Source: Burhinus oedicnemus (lineage: Eukaryota; Chordata; Aves; Charadriiformes; Burhinidae). Taken from it: 64,000 nt of DNA. The notes under the pieces were generated by a model. The model saw nothing but the letters and a program-made list of their open reading frames with translations, was not told the DNA's origin and made no database searches. The stretch spans positions 62,001-126,000 of the forward strand of contig VFFE01006593.1 of NCBI GenBank assembly GCA_008921705.1, given 5' to 3'. A program made the position numbers and the translations under genes. This document shows positions 46,701 to 59,440 of this stretch, one piece after another. Position 1 is the stretch's first letter; every line of letters begins with the position of its first letter.

Positions 46701-49700
46701 ACGCTAATTTGGACAAATGAGAATTTTCACTGTATCATAAATTTAGTTCCATTTTTAGGAATTCCCCAAAAAATCATGCGGTCATATTTTTGTACTTAAT
46801 TTTCTGGCCTCGCTTTGATATCTAGGAAGCATTTCTGGAAAATGTTACTGTGACTGTTTCAGTAACTGGATCTCCTATGAGCAATGTTACAGGTGCTCTC
46901 TAGTGAATATGATAAAAAAATCAAAATGGTTCGGGGAAAAATCATAAATATATTGATAAATATTTGTCCATGATTTTCATTGCTGTTTTAGTTTGACAGA
47001 CATTTTCAGCAGCTTTTTGAAAAAACGTTATATTCTACTGCTGATATTTTATTTCAATGGAAATTAACTCTGTGCAGAAGAGCTTTTAGGTTGCTTACTT
47101 CTTAAATTTTCCCTGACCCAGCCCAGATAGCAGTATTGTAAAATCTGTGTTCCTGATTCAGAAGAAAAGTATAAATTTCATCCTTATTCCCAGCCAGTTC
47201 TCTAAAACAGACAGAAAGATTTTCTCCAATTTTCCCCAGAAGTATAGTACAGGAGACTTAAACACAGACCATCTTACTGAAAGACATCAGTGTGTTACTA
47301 AAATAAATTTGTTAAAAATTCTAGTATTTCCATTAGAACACGGAAGGAAGTTCTGAGGATACCTCAGGTAAAAAAGGTGGTTCCTCCTGACTTCTGCAGC
47401 TGCATGGGAATCACAGTAACGCAGGGAAAACTTGTGCCTGTGGTACATGTCACCGGGATGTTCAAAGCGTTAAGGGAGAACAGACACCAAAGAGCTGACA
47501 TAGATCTTTTTTACTTATTTAGAAATAGCTTCAGTGTAGACTTAAGGATTATAAAACACAAACATGCTTGACTGAGAGTTGTTTTCTGTGGGAGGGGAGC
47601 TGGTCACTCACCTGCAAGCATCATGTTAAGAAACATTTCTCAAAATTTCTATTCCATTAGGGGTTAGACTCTTTTTATGAGGGCCTTGACCATGTAACTC
47701 TGTCTCTAAATTCATTAATTAGTGAAAGAATATCTCAGCTATCGAGTGATTTATTGTATGAAATCAATAGTCCATTGAGGATGTGTTTTTCCACAGCCTT
47801 TTCCAGGGCTGCTTAGCAACCGTCCCCATAAACCAGGTCTACCAGAGGCATTACGCCTTCCTAATATGGGCACTTTAATGGCAGCAATTTACTTGTGCAG
47901 GTCTGAACTTTGGTAAGCCTTTTTAAGGCCCTTAGGATGTTAACTGTTGTGTCTGCCCAGCTCGGTTTTTAAATTGGAAAAGGTGCAGAAAGGTCACAGG
48001 TACCAGCAGCTGCCTAATTTTCTCGACCTCGAGGAGTGGCAGGAGCAGCAGGCTACATGACTGCTGGCGCAGAGCATGAAGGAAGGAGCACAGCTTTTTT
48101 TTTTCATCTTCAAAAGCAGCCTCATGAACGAAGCAGCAGAGAAGCTGAGCATGAGATTGTGGCGCGGAGCGGAGACGGCCAGCGCTGGACTCAGAGTGAT
48201 AAACTCTGCTTTTTTGGGGTCCCCTGAGGCTGCATGCAGAGGCTGCCGCTCCGCAGCACTGGTCGCAGTTATTCCAGCCTGAAGTCCTGAGGGAGCAACA
48301 TGCTGCTGCTTCTGAGGATTATGGGCAACCACCTCCCCAGAGGCAGAGCTAATCTGGGTATCGGTGTAATTGTACCCCTGTGAACACTGTCCTGAAGACT
48401 TCTCCTAAGGCATTCCCCAGCCGGCTGGTGTGTACGCAGGGACTTCTGTTCACCATGAGTAGACATCTCTAGCAGGTTCAGCCAGGAAGCTGTGGGAGAG
48501 CATTTTGTGCCTCATACCAAATAACAGAGAGGTTTTTGCAGTGCTGCAGGGCACCGGCATTAAATGTCATTCTGAAGAACAAAAAAAGAACCCACCATCA
48601 GCTACTGCAGGAGGGCTAAGTGAAGTCTTAGCCCCAGAGGGACACTTATAACCAGGAAGGCTCTTAACCCATGAAGTTAATTTTTGCCATTACTTGAAAG
48701 TAAAGTGCACTTCTTCTGTTCATAAGACAGGCAAAAGCAAGAGGAGCGGCCTGGAGGACATTTGTGCTGTTTTTCCTTTGTTTCGTTACATGTGTTCCAG
48801 GTGATCTTGGTATCACTGGAATATGACATTGTTTGGCACATTTGCCTGAAACCCAGAACCGGAGATGACAGACGGGTCTCCATCTCTTAAGGATTACAAC
48901 AATCTAATTGTTTAATAGCTAAGCAACATGTTTAATGTTTAAACTGTGAATTCCCTCTTTAGCTCATTCTGCACCAGGACACTTAGTCATTGAATGATTT
49001 CTGAGGCTGTGTCCCCACGCTAGCTGTCAAAAGTAGCCACTGTTCTCAAGCCTAGCACCTGCCACTGCCATGAATACAGAAATACTAATTTAAATGTTTA
49101 ACTTTTGGGGGGAAAAAAGTTAATGACTAAAAGAATGCCTCTAGTTTCAGCCTTGCAATGGCATCATAACCGACAACAAGAATTTTCCTTTGAAAGCAGG
49201 GTTTGATAGGTTTATAAACATATTTTTAAATGCTTTCCCATGAGTTCAAGTGTTGGAGTTGGTGACTGAAGTGATTCCTTTAGTGCTATAGCCTATATTT
49301 ACAACTCTGGCAACCTTTAAAGCATAGACCCATAACCTCTGTTTGCAAAGGGCAAGGTAAAGGCTGACCCAGTCCTAGAGTCCTGGGAGGCCTTCTGCTA
49401 AGCTACATTTGCGACTCACTCTTTGTCAGTAGATTAATGGCACAAGCCTGTTGAACAAATGTTGCTTTCAGAAATGCTGAGGGGTCGTTTGGGTTTTTTT
49501 TCTGAAGAAAATTTCATTTAAAAATAAATGTTACAATGTTTTTCAAGCAGTTCTGAACCAAACAAAAGGCGTGTGCAGGCTGTGCTCTGTCTTGAATCAG
49601 ATCAACTGCCACCTTATTCTCAGACTCTCCTACCATGACCAGGAGCTTTCTTCTCTGTGCTTGCGCTCAGCTCTGAAGCACAGCCTAAAGTCTGCTTCTC

Positions 49701-51287
49701 CCTTCACCGACATGAGCTGGTTTGTATAGGCATAGCAGGTTAGATTTAGGCCCACGTTAAGGACTTTTCTAAGAGGACTCAGGTCTTCAGAAGGAGTCTA
49801 GAAATGTCTACTGGGGTGCCTTACAGCACATCATCCTGTAGTCACTGATGCAGGTCAGTTTATAACCAGTAACTGGAATTGCTATGCGTATGTGGGTAGT
49901 ATAGGGAGCTGTTCACCCCATGGCCCCTTTGTCACCCGCCCCTTTGTTTCTGACAGCCTCTTGTCTCTCCCCTTTACGCCAAGAACGCACCTGTGAAATA
50001 CAAATGCACACACCCTGTACTCGCTCAGTCACAGCTCACCAGCACTGGTCCCCACTGAGCCAAGTGGAACCATCCTTTAGCAATGGCATAAAAAACTACC
50101 TTAGATCCTTCCCAATCCTCAAAGCTGAGTCTCTGCCTTGGGTGATGCTATACGTATCCCACTGAAGCCAGGCAAGTGTTCCTGACAGCTGAAGCAGAAG
50201 CAGCCCCTATACAAAGAGGGCGTTTTGCAGTTTGAGTTGCGCTAAAAGGTAGTGTGTGAATATTAATACTGCATACTCAGGGGTTAAATAGTGAACATAT
50301 GTTGTCTAGAAAAAGAAGAAACCTAGACTAGGTGATATTTTCTATACGTATAACTTTCTGTTAGGGTTCAGAATACACATTTCAGGAGTTGATGAACTCT
50401 TCTTTTCAGTGGCTTGAGTTTATGTTTTGCTTATCTCTCCCCAATTTTTCTTATTTCTTTTTATCCAGCCTACTCACTGAAGTTAATTAGCCATTGCTTG
50501 CATCTCTTACGTCACCATTATTTTCATTGCAGAAGGTTAATAAACCCTTGCAGAATCTTTAACTGTTGATCTCAGCTGCTTGGCTTTATGACTAGTAGAC
50601 AGCTGGTGTGAACATAGGTTTTCCACTTGACTTGGTGGACGTTTGGCTTTAAATTTTACACAGAATGTTATATATGGCTTGTTTTCAATAAAAATCAGTT
50701 CAGTTCATTGTTGTTCCGATGTCATGTGTAAAAATAAACCTTCCTCACCTCTTCACATAATCCTGTCCTTGGGAAAGTTAGCACAGAACAATCAGGTAAG
50801 AAATTAATGAAAATCATTCATTCATTCAAGAAGAAATAACATGGGAAAGTCCACCCTCCACATCGCTGCATAAAATGTGCTTGGGAGAAGGTAGTCAGTG
50901 AGGCTGCGAGAGTTAAAAGAAAGCCTTTGGTTTGAAGTTCATTGTAGGCACCATAAACATAGAGTCAAAAGGACTATGGCTGTTAAACTCTGCCTCTCTG
51001 CTCTGGAGATAAAGGTTCTGGTGTTCAGCTCCACACGAAACCCTCCCTAACCTGCAGCCTGGTTTTAAGCACTTCCTAAGTGGAATAGCGTCAGTACATG
51101 GGGTTAACAGACCCACAGCCTGAAATATTCGACGCTGCAGTAGTTAGAGAGAGCAGCAGCCAAGTATCAAAACCCTTTGTTTTATAGAAGGAGATTTCTC
51201 TTGATCTCAGAGATTATACGGTTGAACCCCATGCCTCATTTAACCTTCCAAAAGAGTATAAAGAATAATGTACAATATTTTCATTGT
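43721..51287. other. intergenic DNA upstream of SLC9A2
   Basis: No recognisable coding exon on either strand. AT-rich with A/T runs (43,930; 44,670-44,700; 45,240-45,290). It is interrupted by a GC/CpG-enriched islet at about 45.88-46.25 kb and a smaller one near 48.0-48.25 kb. The largest open frames (about 95-120 codons) lack family features. Confidence 0.6.
45880..46250. promoter_or_regulatory. GC/CpG-enriched islet, candidate regulatory element
   Basis: CpG dinucleotides (cacggccggg, gcgccacggtg, gtcgggtcgctccgc, cacgtacgccgc, cccgcgccgtgccgtg) recur within about 370 bases, well above the surrounding DNA. About 3.5 kb upstream of the SLC9A2 start. It could be an enhancer, a start site of a non-coding transcript, or a young insertion. 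Function is inferred only from composition. Confidence 0.35.
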
Positions 51288-52058
51288 CGTAGAATCATAG
51301 AATGGTTTAGGTTGGAAGGGACCTTAAAGATCATCTAGTTCCAACCTTCCTGCCATGGGCAGGGACACATTCCACTAGATCAGTTTGCTCAAAGCCTCAT
51401 CCAACCTGGCCTTGAACACTCCCAGGGATGGGGCATCCACGTCTCTGGGAAGCCTTTTCCAGTGCCTCACCACCCTCACAGTAAAGAATTTCTTCCTAAT
51501 ATCTAATCTAAATCTACCCTCTTCCAGTTTAAAACTGTTACCCCTCATCCTATCACTACACTCCCTTGGTATAAAGTTCCTCTCCAGCTTTCTTGTAGGC
51601 CCCCTTTAGGTACCGGAAGGCTGCTATAAGGTCTCCCTGGAGCCTTCTCTTCTCCAGACAGAACAAACCCAGCTCTCTCAGCCTGTCTTCATAGGAGAGG
51701 TCTCCAGCCCCCTGATCATCTTTGTGGCCCTCCTCTGGACCCTCTCCAACAGGTCCACACCCTTCTTGTGCTGAGGACTCCAAAGCTGGACGCAGTACTC
51801 CAAGTGGGGTCTCATGAGAGCGGAGTAGAATGGGAGAATCACCTCCCTCGACCTGCTGGCCACGCTTCTTTTGATGCAGCCCAGGATATGGTTGGCCTTC
51901 TGGGCTGCAAGTGCACATTGCTGGCTCATGTTCAGCTTCTCATCTACCAACACCCCCAAGTCCTTCTCCTCAGGGCTGCTCTCAATCTGTTCTCCACCCA
52001 GCCTGTATTTGTGCTTGGGATTGCCGTGACACAGGTGCAGGGCCTTGCAGACCTATAA
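51288..52058 (-). mobile_element. CR1 LINE, 5'-truncated 3' end
   Basis: Reverse-oriented CR1: the + strand starts gtagaatcatagaatggttt, then ggttggaagggaccttaaag, the 3'-end signature. On the - strand broken ORF2 pieces (51678-51959 and 51556-51918, overlapping in different frames) carry [46 protein letters not shown] and [14 protein letters not shown], then [20 protein letters not shown]. It is truncated at about 52058, so the catalytic reverse transcriptase core is missing. A frameshift separates the two pieces near 51.70 kb. It is the same subfamily type as the 4.3-kb copy but keeps PHLEY, which that copy lacks. Confidence 0.93.
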
Positions 52059-54502
52059 AAGTCTTCCAAATAAAAAATTATAAGTAACAGGATGAATTAC
52101 TAATATTATAAAACTTTTCAAAGAATTTTAATGGTATTTTAAGTTGGGAAGATGGATACAGGAACTGCGAGGCATGGAAAATGTGGACACTTCATTGAAA
52201 GCTTCCAGATGAGTGTAAACTTTTGTTAACAAACAAATGGTTGCCAGTTGCTGTAGAAAAAAACTGGACATATTGTCATAATAAGGAAGATGGCAAATTT
52301 TCTTTGTCTCAGTGAAATGACTTCAGTTAAATTTAACAGCATTTGATAAACTTTTCAAATGTAAGACATACGTAACTTATACCACTGGAAAGATCTGATG
52401 AACCTTTTCAGTGGTCACAATCCTTTGGTGATCATCAGTATCACTTTGACTCCCATACCCTCTGTATCTGCCTATATTCTGGGTTTGATTATACTGGAGT
52501 ACTAACAGTTCAATAAAGAATGAATTTACTGCTTCTGCATGGTCTAACAGCCAGACTCTTTTCCTTTTACATATAGATATAGATATTTTATATCTCTCCA
52601 TTTACACACAAACACACAGATACATATATGTGTATAATTTCATTTGTATTTTATATATCCTTCATGTAATTAGCTCTGATCAAAAGTCCTACATTTTAAC
52701 TTATTTCTCCCTTTCTTCATGAATGCAGATACTGCAACTATAATCTGCTCCTCTATTTTTAAATCATGTCAGCTAGGCATAGATACTTAAATGTTAGAGT
52801 TCCCAACTTAATCCAAAGCATTTACAAGTTATAAAAAAAAGCAGTAGGATTTGATCCCACAATTACATATGGGGATCAAAATGTGAGCATAGCTTTTAAT
52901 CAGAGAAAAGGCTGCACAGGGGAAAAAAACAACTAACAAACAAAAAACCCTCAAGAAAACCATTTTAATAAGTATAGCAGGAAAGTGTGGAGAAATGGTA
53001 AAGTGCCTTCCGATGCCTACAACAAACAAATCTACTCACAGAAGCCATGTCAGGATAGCATTACTTTATTGAGAAGATTATATCCATTTCCTTGTATTTG
53101 AACCTGCCTCTGAATGCTTTCTTGTGCAACAGTCTTTCTTGGAACATTACATCATGGAAAAAAAAGGTGGAGCAATTATGTTCATAGTCATTAACTACTC
53201 GTATTTTTTTGAACTCCTCCTGCGTGACACTCATCTATACCTCCTAAGCAAGGAATGTACTGCCAAAAAAAGGAATTAACAAAATTTCTAACAGAATTAG
53301 CAAAAGGAGTTATCATCTCTTGATACACAGACATAAGTAAATCCCCCTTTCCATTTCCAGGTACTTCAGAAAATGCCAGGAAAATACCAATGCCTGTTCT
53401 GAGGGGAGGAGCAGAGGCTGCATATCTGTCCTGTGCAATCAACCTCTGCTTGTCTTGTGGTGAAGTCAGTTTGTCACATAAGCAGTTTGGTTCTCATCTC
53501 AGTTAGACCAGCATGTTGGTGACAGTCCTGTAATGGTAGCAAAAACCATCCCACAGTGTTTGAAATAAGCCAGAGCAGCTAGTTATCTGAAAAACCTCCG
53601 TGAGGAAAGCGAAATCAGTCTGACCTGTGTTTTCTATTGTATAAGTCAAATGCCTTAAAACTTGAGGCTGCGTGAAGTCCAGCAGCAGGGAACGAACCAG
53701 TTTTTGATCCTACATGTAGTTCAGCCCCAGCAGCAGGATTCCCAGACCAGCTCAGGACAGTACACATGTGGGCAGGTATGTTCTTAGGGCAAAAGAGCTG
53801 GGCTTGTTAGATGAACATGGGCACAGGGCTCCTGATACAGATGTTGATACAACTGGAAATTGCTTTTTTAGAGCTAATGCGAGTATCTGGGTACAGAACT
53901 ACAGTAAAAAGTATCAGTATGCTTTTAACAACCGCTCACAAGTTCAGCCCTAGCATCACATAAAATGTGTACAGATGCTGCTCATAGAAAGACTAAAATC
54001 TATTAAAACCCCTTCAGCTCCTCAGCAAAAGGTAGTCATAATTTTATTTTCAGTGTGGCTTATCTGTCCTTTAGCAATGGCATCTATGTCCCAGCTTGTC
54101 ACCCTGGGCTCTATTTAGGGCTCCTGGAAAGCAGCAGGCACTTTGAAAGGGCCTGCTTGTTTCTTCCCAGCACAGGCCCGTCAATCACTGCCTATAGATG
54201 CTGACTCTTACAGCCGAGCATGAAAGGAGCCTCCGGTTGACAGGCTGGTGCACACGTCTGAAGCCAGATGTGGTGGATTCCAACCCCTCATTTGTCCTGC
54301 TGCTGCTATTAAAATCATGGGCCAAACTGAGCAAGGTGCTTCCTCCCTCGATGTTCACTGCATGTACCTCTTTTCATGATATTTTGTTATAGTGCTGGGA
54401 TTAAATATGAGTTTTGTCCATTGCTAAGAGACTTGCAGCTGTGTGCATTGTCCAGGTCTTCTCCAAGTGACTACTCACAAGAGGGGAAAGGAGCCATGGA
54501 TA

Positions 54503-54565
54503 AGGGGTTAGACTAGATGACCTCCAGAGGTCCCTTCTCAACAATTCTGTGATTCTGTGATGAGA
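54503..54565 (+). mobile_element. CR1 LINE extreme 3' end
   Basis: Reads ggggttagactagatgacct, ccagaggtcccttctcaaca and attctgtgattctgtgatga: the terminal part of avian CR1, including the short octamer-like repeat (attctgtg) at the very end. About 60 bases. Confidence 0.85.
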
Positions 54566-57500
54566 AGGGATTTTACCTATCAACTTTGTGGTGGTTGCTA
54601 CTCTGGAAGCTTTTGACAAATCCTTCACTCCTGGGGTTGAGCCTCAGGTTTGTCCCACCTGCAGCATGCTAAAACAGGAGGAGCGGAGAGATGCAAATTG
54701 CCAAAATCACAATGGTTAAAAGAATGACAGGTTCGGATGCAGTTTTTGGAAAGAGGCGTAATTGTTAGGGTTCAGAGCTGGCACTGAGCAGAGAAGTTAG
54801 CTTCTAACTCAGGAGGTCACTCAAACTCTGGGTTTGGACTGTCCAGTTTACCCTGAGAAATCGTGCCCGAATGCTTCTGTGTGAGGCCAAAACCAGAAAG
54901 TATGTGTCTCCTCACTGTAAAAAATCAAGCAATTGACCCAACCAGCAATTTTTGCAGGATCCAGATAATCTCCACATACACAGAGGAGGACAAGTTTGGG
55001 GCTGTTTGAAAGAGGAAATCCTGCCTTGTTGAACTTAGCTGCAAAATATTCCAAATCCAAATATGATTTCACCCTATATTATACTCTTGCCAGTGTGGAG
55101 ATTTTTGGTTATAGATAAGGATCAGCTAGGGTTTATTGCAAAGTTTATTTTGTAGTAAGTCTGTAGCAGCAATTAAAGTTCCAAAACAGTTTTCACATAC
55201 TAGTAATTTAAAGAAAAGTACATCTCTGAAGATGTAATTTTCCATTTTTAATCTCCATCCAAAGATATTCTTTAACTTTGAGCAAATTCCTGTCAAACAG
55301 TTATAATTGTATGAAAAAAGATACTTTTCCAGATGTAAAAAAAAGATGACTGCTGACTTTTTCCTTTCTCTTCTACAAGATAAGCCAAAAGAGCTGACCG
55401 CTGAAGACTGGTACATAAATAACCACTCAGGAACTTGTTCATAAATGCACTGTAAGACCAAACTGGAAAAGAACTAAATCATAAAGCCTGAATGCTGGGT
55501 AATAAGAATGGACAGTAGAAAAATGGCAATAAGATATTTTGATTCCTTTTGAGTCACAAACTGCTTCCTAAACCATACCTGAGGTAGCAAAGCTAATACA
55601 CGTGGAACTGGGGCTCAGCTTTAGCACAGATATCAGATTTCAGCCTTCAGTGCAAAAGTTGTAACTATATACAGTATTACAAATGTTCTTTTTAGAATTA
55701 TGTCAAGCAACCTAAAAAAAAAATAATTGTCCTATCACAAGGTAAGCTTGGCAGAAAATTATTCTTTATACAGAATGGTTCTATGTGCTATTCTAATATA
55801 AAATAATTTACTTAATGTATAAACTCTCCCAGGAATAGGGCTTTTTCTTGGGATATCTTTAGAAGAGTGAGTGGTTAATTGGAGTCCTTGAGCATGTAGA
55901 GGTCTTTGTAGGACGCTAAATATATTGAGGCAAAGAAATCTTTGATCCAACCTACCACCCAGCTGTACTTCCCATCCTGACCGCTCTCCACAAAAATTTG
56001 TCAGACTCATACAGTGTGAAAAAAACAGACATAATTTCCCAGAAGTCGATGAAGATCTTTGCTAGGATCATTAATTATATATGGTAGATACATCAATACT
56101 TCCTTCATGCCTGGCATCATGAAGTTCTCAAATAGGTAGCTATAATATTTGGCTTTATTGTGGTTTGTATAAGATGCCATAACATTTACTGCATATGCAA
56201 ACTAGGATTGATTTTAATACTTTAAATTTTGTATATCTTGATGCTTTTAGACTGGCAGAACAAGTACACCTCTTATATCCAGTTCATGTTATCACAGTGC
56301 ACTGATCTATTATTTCATTTTCTGATTTTATCTATATCAAAGTAACATATTGCTTTATATACAGCTTTTCATACTTCTTATTAAAAACAGAATGAACTTG
56401 GTTTTTTTCCTTCCTTATACTTGCAGAAATTATTCTCTACAAAGTCTGAACAAGGATACCACAGGCAATACTAGTAAAGTGTCATTACCAATATCCATTT
56501 GTCTCTTGTGAGAAGGATGTTTTAGGATCAGAGGGGCAGCAGTGGTTCTGGAAGGTATACTAAAAATAAAACTTCTCAGGCTCTGGTGGAGGCATTAACA
56601 AATTAAAATACCTGAACTGGGAAATCTCCCAGCTTTGTGATCATGGTCAGACCTGCCACAACACCAGAGTTACAAGGAAAAAAATACCAATCTGTATTGC
56701 TGTGGCTCCTAGAAAAGCCAAAGAGTGTGGGTACCAATTGCTTACTGGACAGCTCAGAAACATAAAATAACAGTACAAAGCCCTGACCCTCATTTATGCC
56801 TCTGTTTAATACCGAGGAGTCCTTAGCAAAGGCACAAGGCTGAAAAAAATAAGGTCATAATACCCCGATTTCCACAAGCTACTTAGCTCTTAATGGAAGT
56901 TTTCTTATTGATTTCAGTAACTTTAATCATAGAGGATCAATCCTTAAATGCTTGGCCTTACTGAGACTACTCCCAACCTTGAAGTTAAGCATTAAGGTCC
57001 AGATCCTTGTGGGTATTTACTTGTTTAATTATTTTCCTGGATCAGAACTAGCCCATAAAGACATGTTCCAAATTCTTGGTCATAAAGGCATGACAGTTCC
57101 TAGATACTTCTCTCTGGAACAGGCAGCCCGCCAACTGGAAAGCTTCTTTGCCTCAAAACTTCAAGAATACCGTGTGTCAGGCTGGCACAGGGAACCGGTC
57201 ACTAAATTCAGATCACGTAATACATACAGGCGTGATGTTTTCCTTTGGTGATATAAACTCCTGGAATGCAGTATAGCACTTGAAAAAGCCACATCTGCCC
57301 TAGTATGTTATGTCCTCTGTCTTCATGCCAATAGCTTTTAATTCCACACTAAAAAAGGAACAAATTGTCTACAAATCGTTTTTAAAAAGAAACTATCTTG
57401 ATGAGGTTTCTGGCTTCAGTGGATGTTGGGAAATAGTCGTTTTCATATGCAACCTGAAAGCCACTCCCTCTTTGCAGAGTTTGCTTTTGGTCCTATTTAG

Positions 57501-58764
57501 TCCTGGCTGAGGATTTGAATGTGTCACCTTTCCTTTTTGGCTCTTTAAATACATTGCTTAATTCCATCAACAGAGGTCACTGCAGCTCTTTTCCTCTTTG
57601 GTGAAAGCAGGCCTTTTCCAGCAGATAAAGCAGAAGAATTAATGTTCTCATCTAGCAGAGTCTTAGTTTATCCATTAGAGACTGATACAGGAGAATTTAC
57701 ACATAGTGAGAGGCTGGGGGGAAAAAAAGTAGTAATAATAATGATGAGAGCTCTTTTGAGCTTTGGAACTTGACCTAATTCATGCAAACTTGTTTAATAG
57801 TGATGTTTTGAGCTTTGTCGCTACATCTATCTTTCTTTTCATTACCTAGGAACAAGACCTGTAAATTTGGTCTTGGCACTGGCTGTTCTGTCTGCTCTGC
57901 AGCTCTTGGTAAATCAGTATCAGGCATTTTTGCATTAGGGAAAAATAAGAAAAAACTCCTGAAAGACTTCCTTCAGATTGCTAAGGCTTGATTAACAAAT
58001 TTGTCAGCAGTCATGACTTTTATTTGAATGTATGTTTGCATACTTATGAAAATGATGGGGAAAGATTTTGGGATATTTATCATTAAGAGGAATTCAAGCC
58101 AAAGGGTCCATTTGAGCCAGCAGTAATGTGAGCCTTGCAATTTTCTATTGCTAAACCCATTACAGCAGATTGAGCCAAATAGGCTTGCAGACAGAGAGTC
58201 CTTTAGAAATAAACAGAATATGAGTTGTACACAGTGAGACACTGTTAAAAAATATGTATATTACCTTTTTATGTGTGTATGCAGAAATAGCTTAGTTTAT
58301 TGAGGAAGAAAAGAAGATTCATCTCAAAGCTAAAGCAGTCATAAAGCCTAGCTTTGAAAGATGGTTTTCATTCATAGGTGCCAAAATCGCTTAAAGGATG
58401 AGGACAGTGGAATTCCACTTCACACTCAGTAAGCAGTGTTTAGATGTTCACCATGAAGGTGTCTACATGTGGGGTAGGTATCTGAGCTCCCACTGGAGCC
58501 AGTGGAGTCTAAGCTGCTCACCAGATCACTGCAAGGTAGCCATCCACATATGTTCAACTGATTGGCGCCAGTGGCTGCCTTGGGCAGATCTCCACTGACC
58601 CCGGCCCCAGGGGTGCAGTCCAGCTGCCGTAAAGGTGCCCCAAGGGACCTCCCTGACCTCCAGCTGCTGATCCAGGGAGCAAAGGGCTCCTGCGACTCCT
58701 GTGCCAAATCTGGCAACTCGAATGGCTTGAGGCACCTTTGTGTGACTTAGCCTTGAGTGTCTTT

Positions 58765-58835
58765 ACCCCTATTGTACATGTGAGAAAACGGAGGCATAGG
58801 AAGCTGAAGAGATTTGTCCTACATCTTACACCTGT
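58765..58835 (+). repeat. MIR-like ancient SINE relic
   Basis: The run 'attgtacatgtgagaaaacgg', 'aggcataggaagctgaagaga' and 'tttgtcctacatctta' follows the MIR order (ccattttacagatgagg-aaactgaggcacagag-gttaagtgacttgcc). Degenerate but collinear. Confidence 0.55.
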
Positions 58836-59387
58836 GCTAAACACCTACAGCCTCCCTTCCTCACTGGACCAAAATGGAGACTAAGTAACTTCCAAGAGTT
58901 TCTGTTCCAGGTGCCAAGGAGAAGGTGTATTTGTCATAGTACATTCACTTCTTACAAGCCCCTTCAATGCTACCGAGTTTTTGTACCTAAGCAAAACATG
59001 CAGAACAAATGTAGTTTTTTTGAAAGGAACAACAGCAAATGTACTAGGGAAAAAATGAGTGAAGAATGACATCTTTTTTATGTTATATACATACATGTTA
59101 AATATGGCAAAAATTTTATGTTGTCTTTTAGGGCACTGAGTGTTTGTAAACAGCAGGTCCTGACGCCTGGGGCTTGAAGCAGCGCACAAACAATGTGATT
59201 TCTGTGCAGATTGTTCCTTTTTTGTGGTGAGAGCTGGATGAACAGTTTCAGCCTGTTCTTTTGTTCCTTTCTGTAGGTTTCAGTCACCTGAAAGCCTAAG
59301 GCAAGTAAAGGTAGACTAGGGGTCAAGGGACCAGGGTCTCATGTTCGGTTTCTGGCACCGTTCCTGCGTTATGTGTACACACAGCTC

Positions 59388-59440
59388 ATTTGCTTTGTGC
59401 AAGTTTCTCCACCTTTCACATGGGGTTTTAACACCAGCAT
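59388..59440 (+). repeat. MIR/CORE-SINE-like relic
   Basis: The text gctttgtgcaagtttctcca, followed by cctttcacatggggttttaa, resembles the MIR 5' half ('gggcaagtcactt...cctc...ctgtaaaatggggataa'). Weak match. Confidence 0.35.

Noticed and set aside
51768..52058. 96-codon + strand open frame
   Set aside because: Antisense shadow of the second CR1 element.
56952..57251. 99-codon + strand frame
   Set aside because: Searched by eye for transporter or receptor motifs because of its synteny position; none found. Likely chance.
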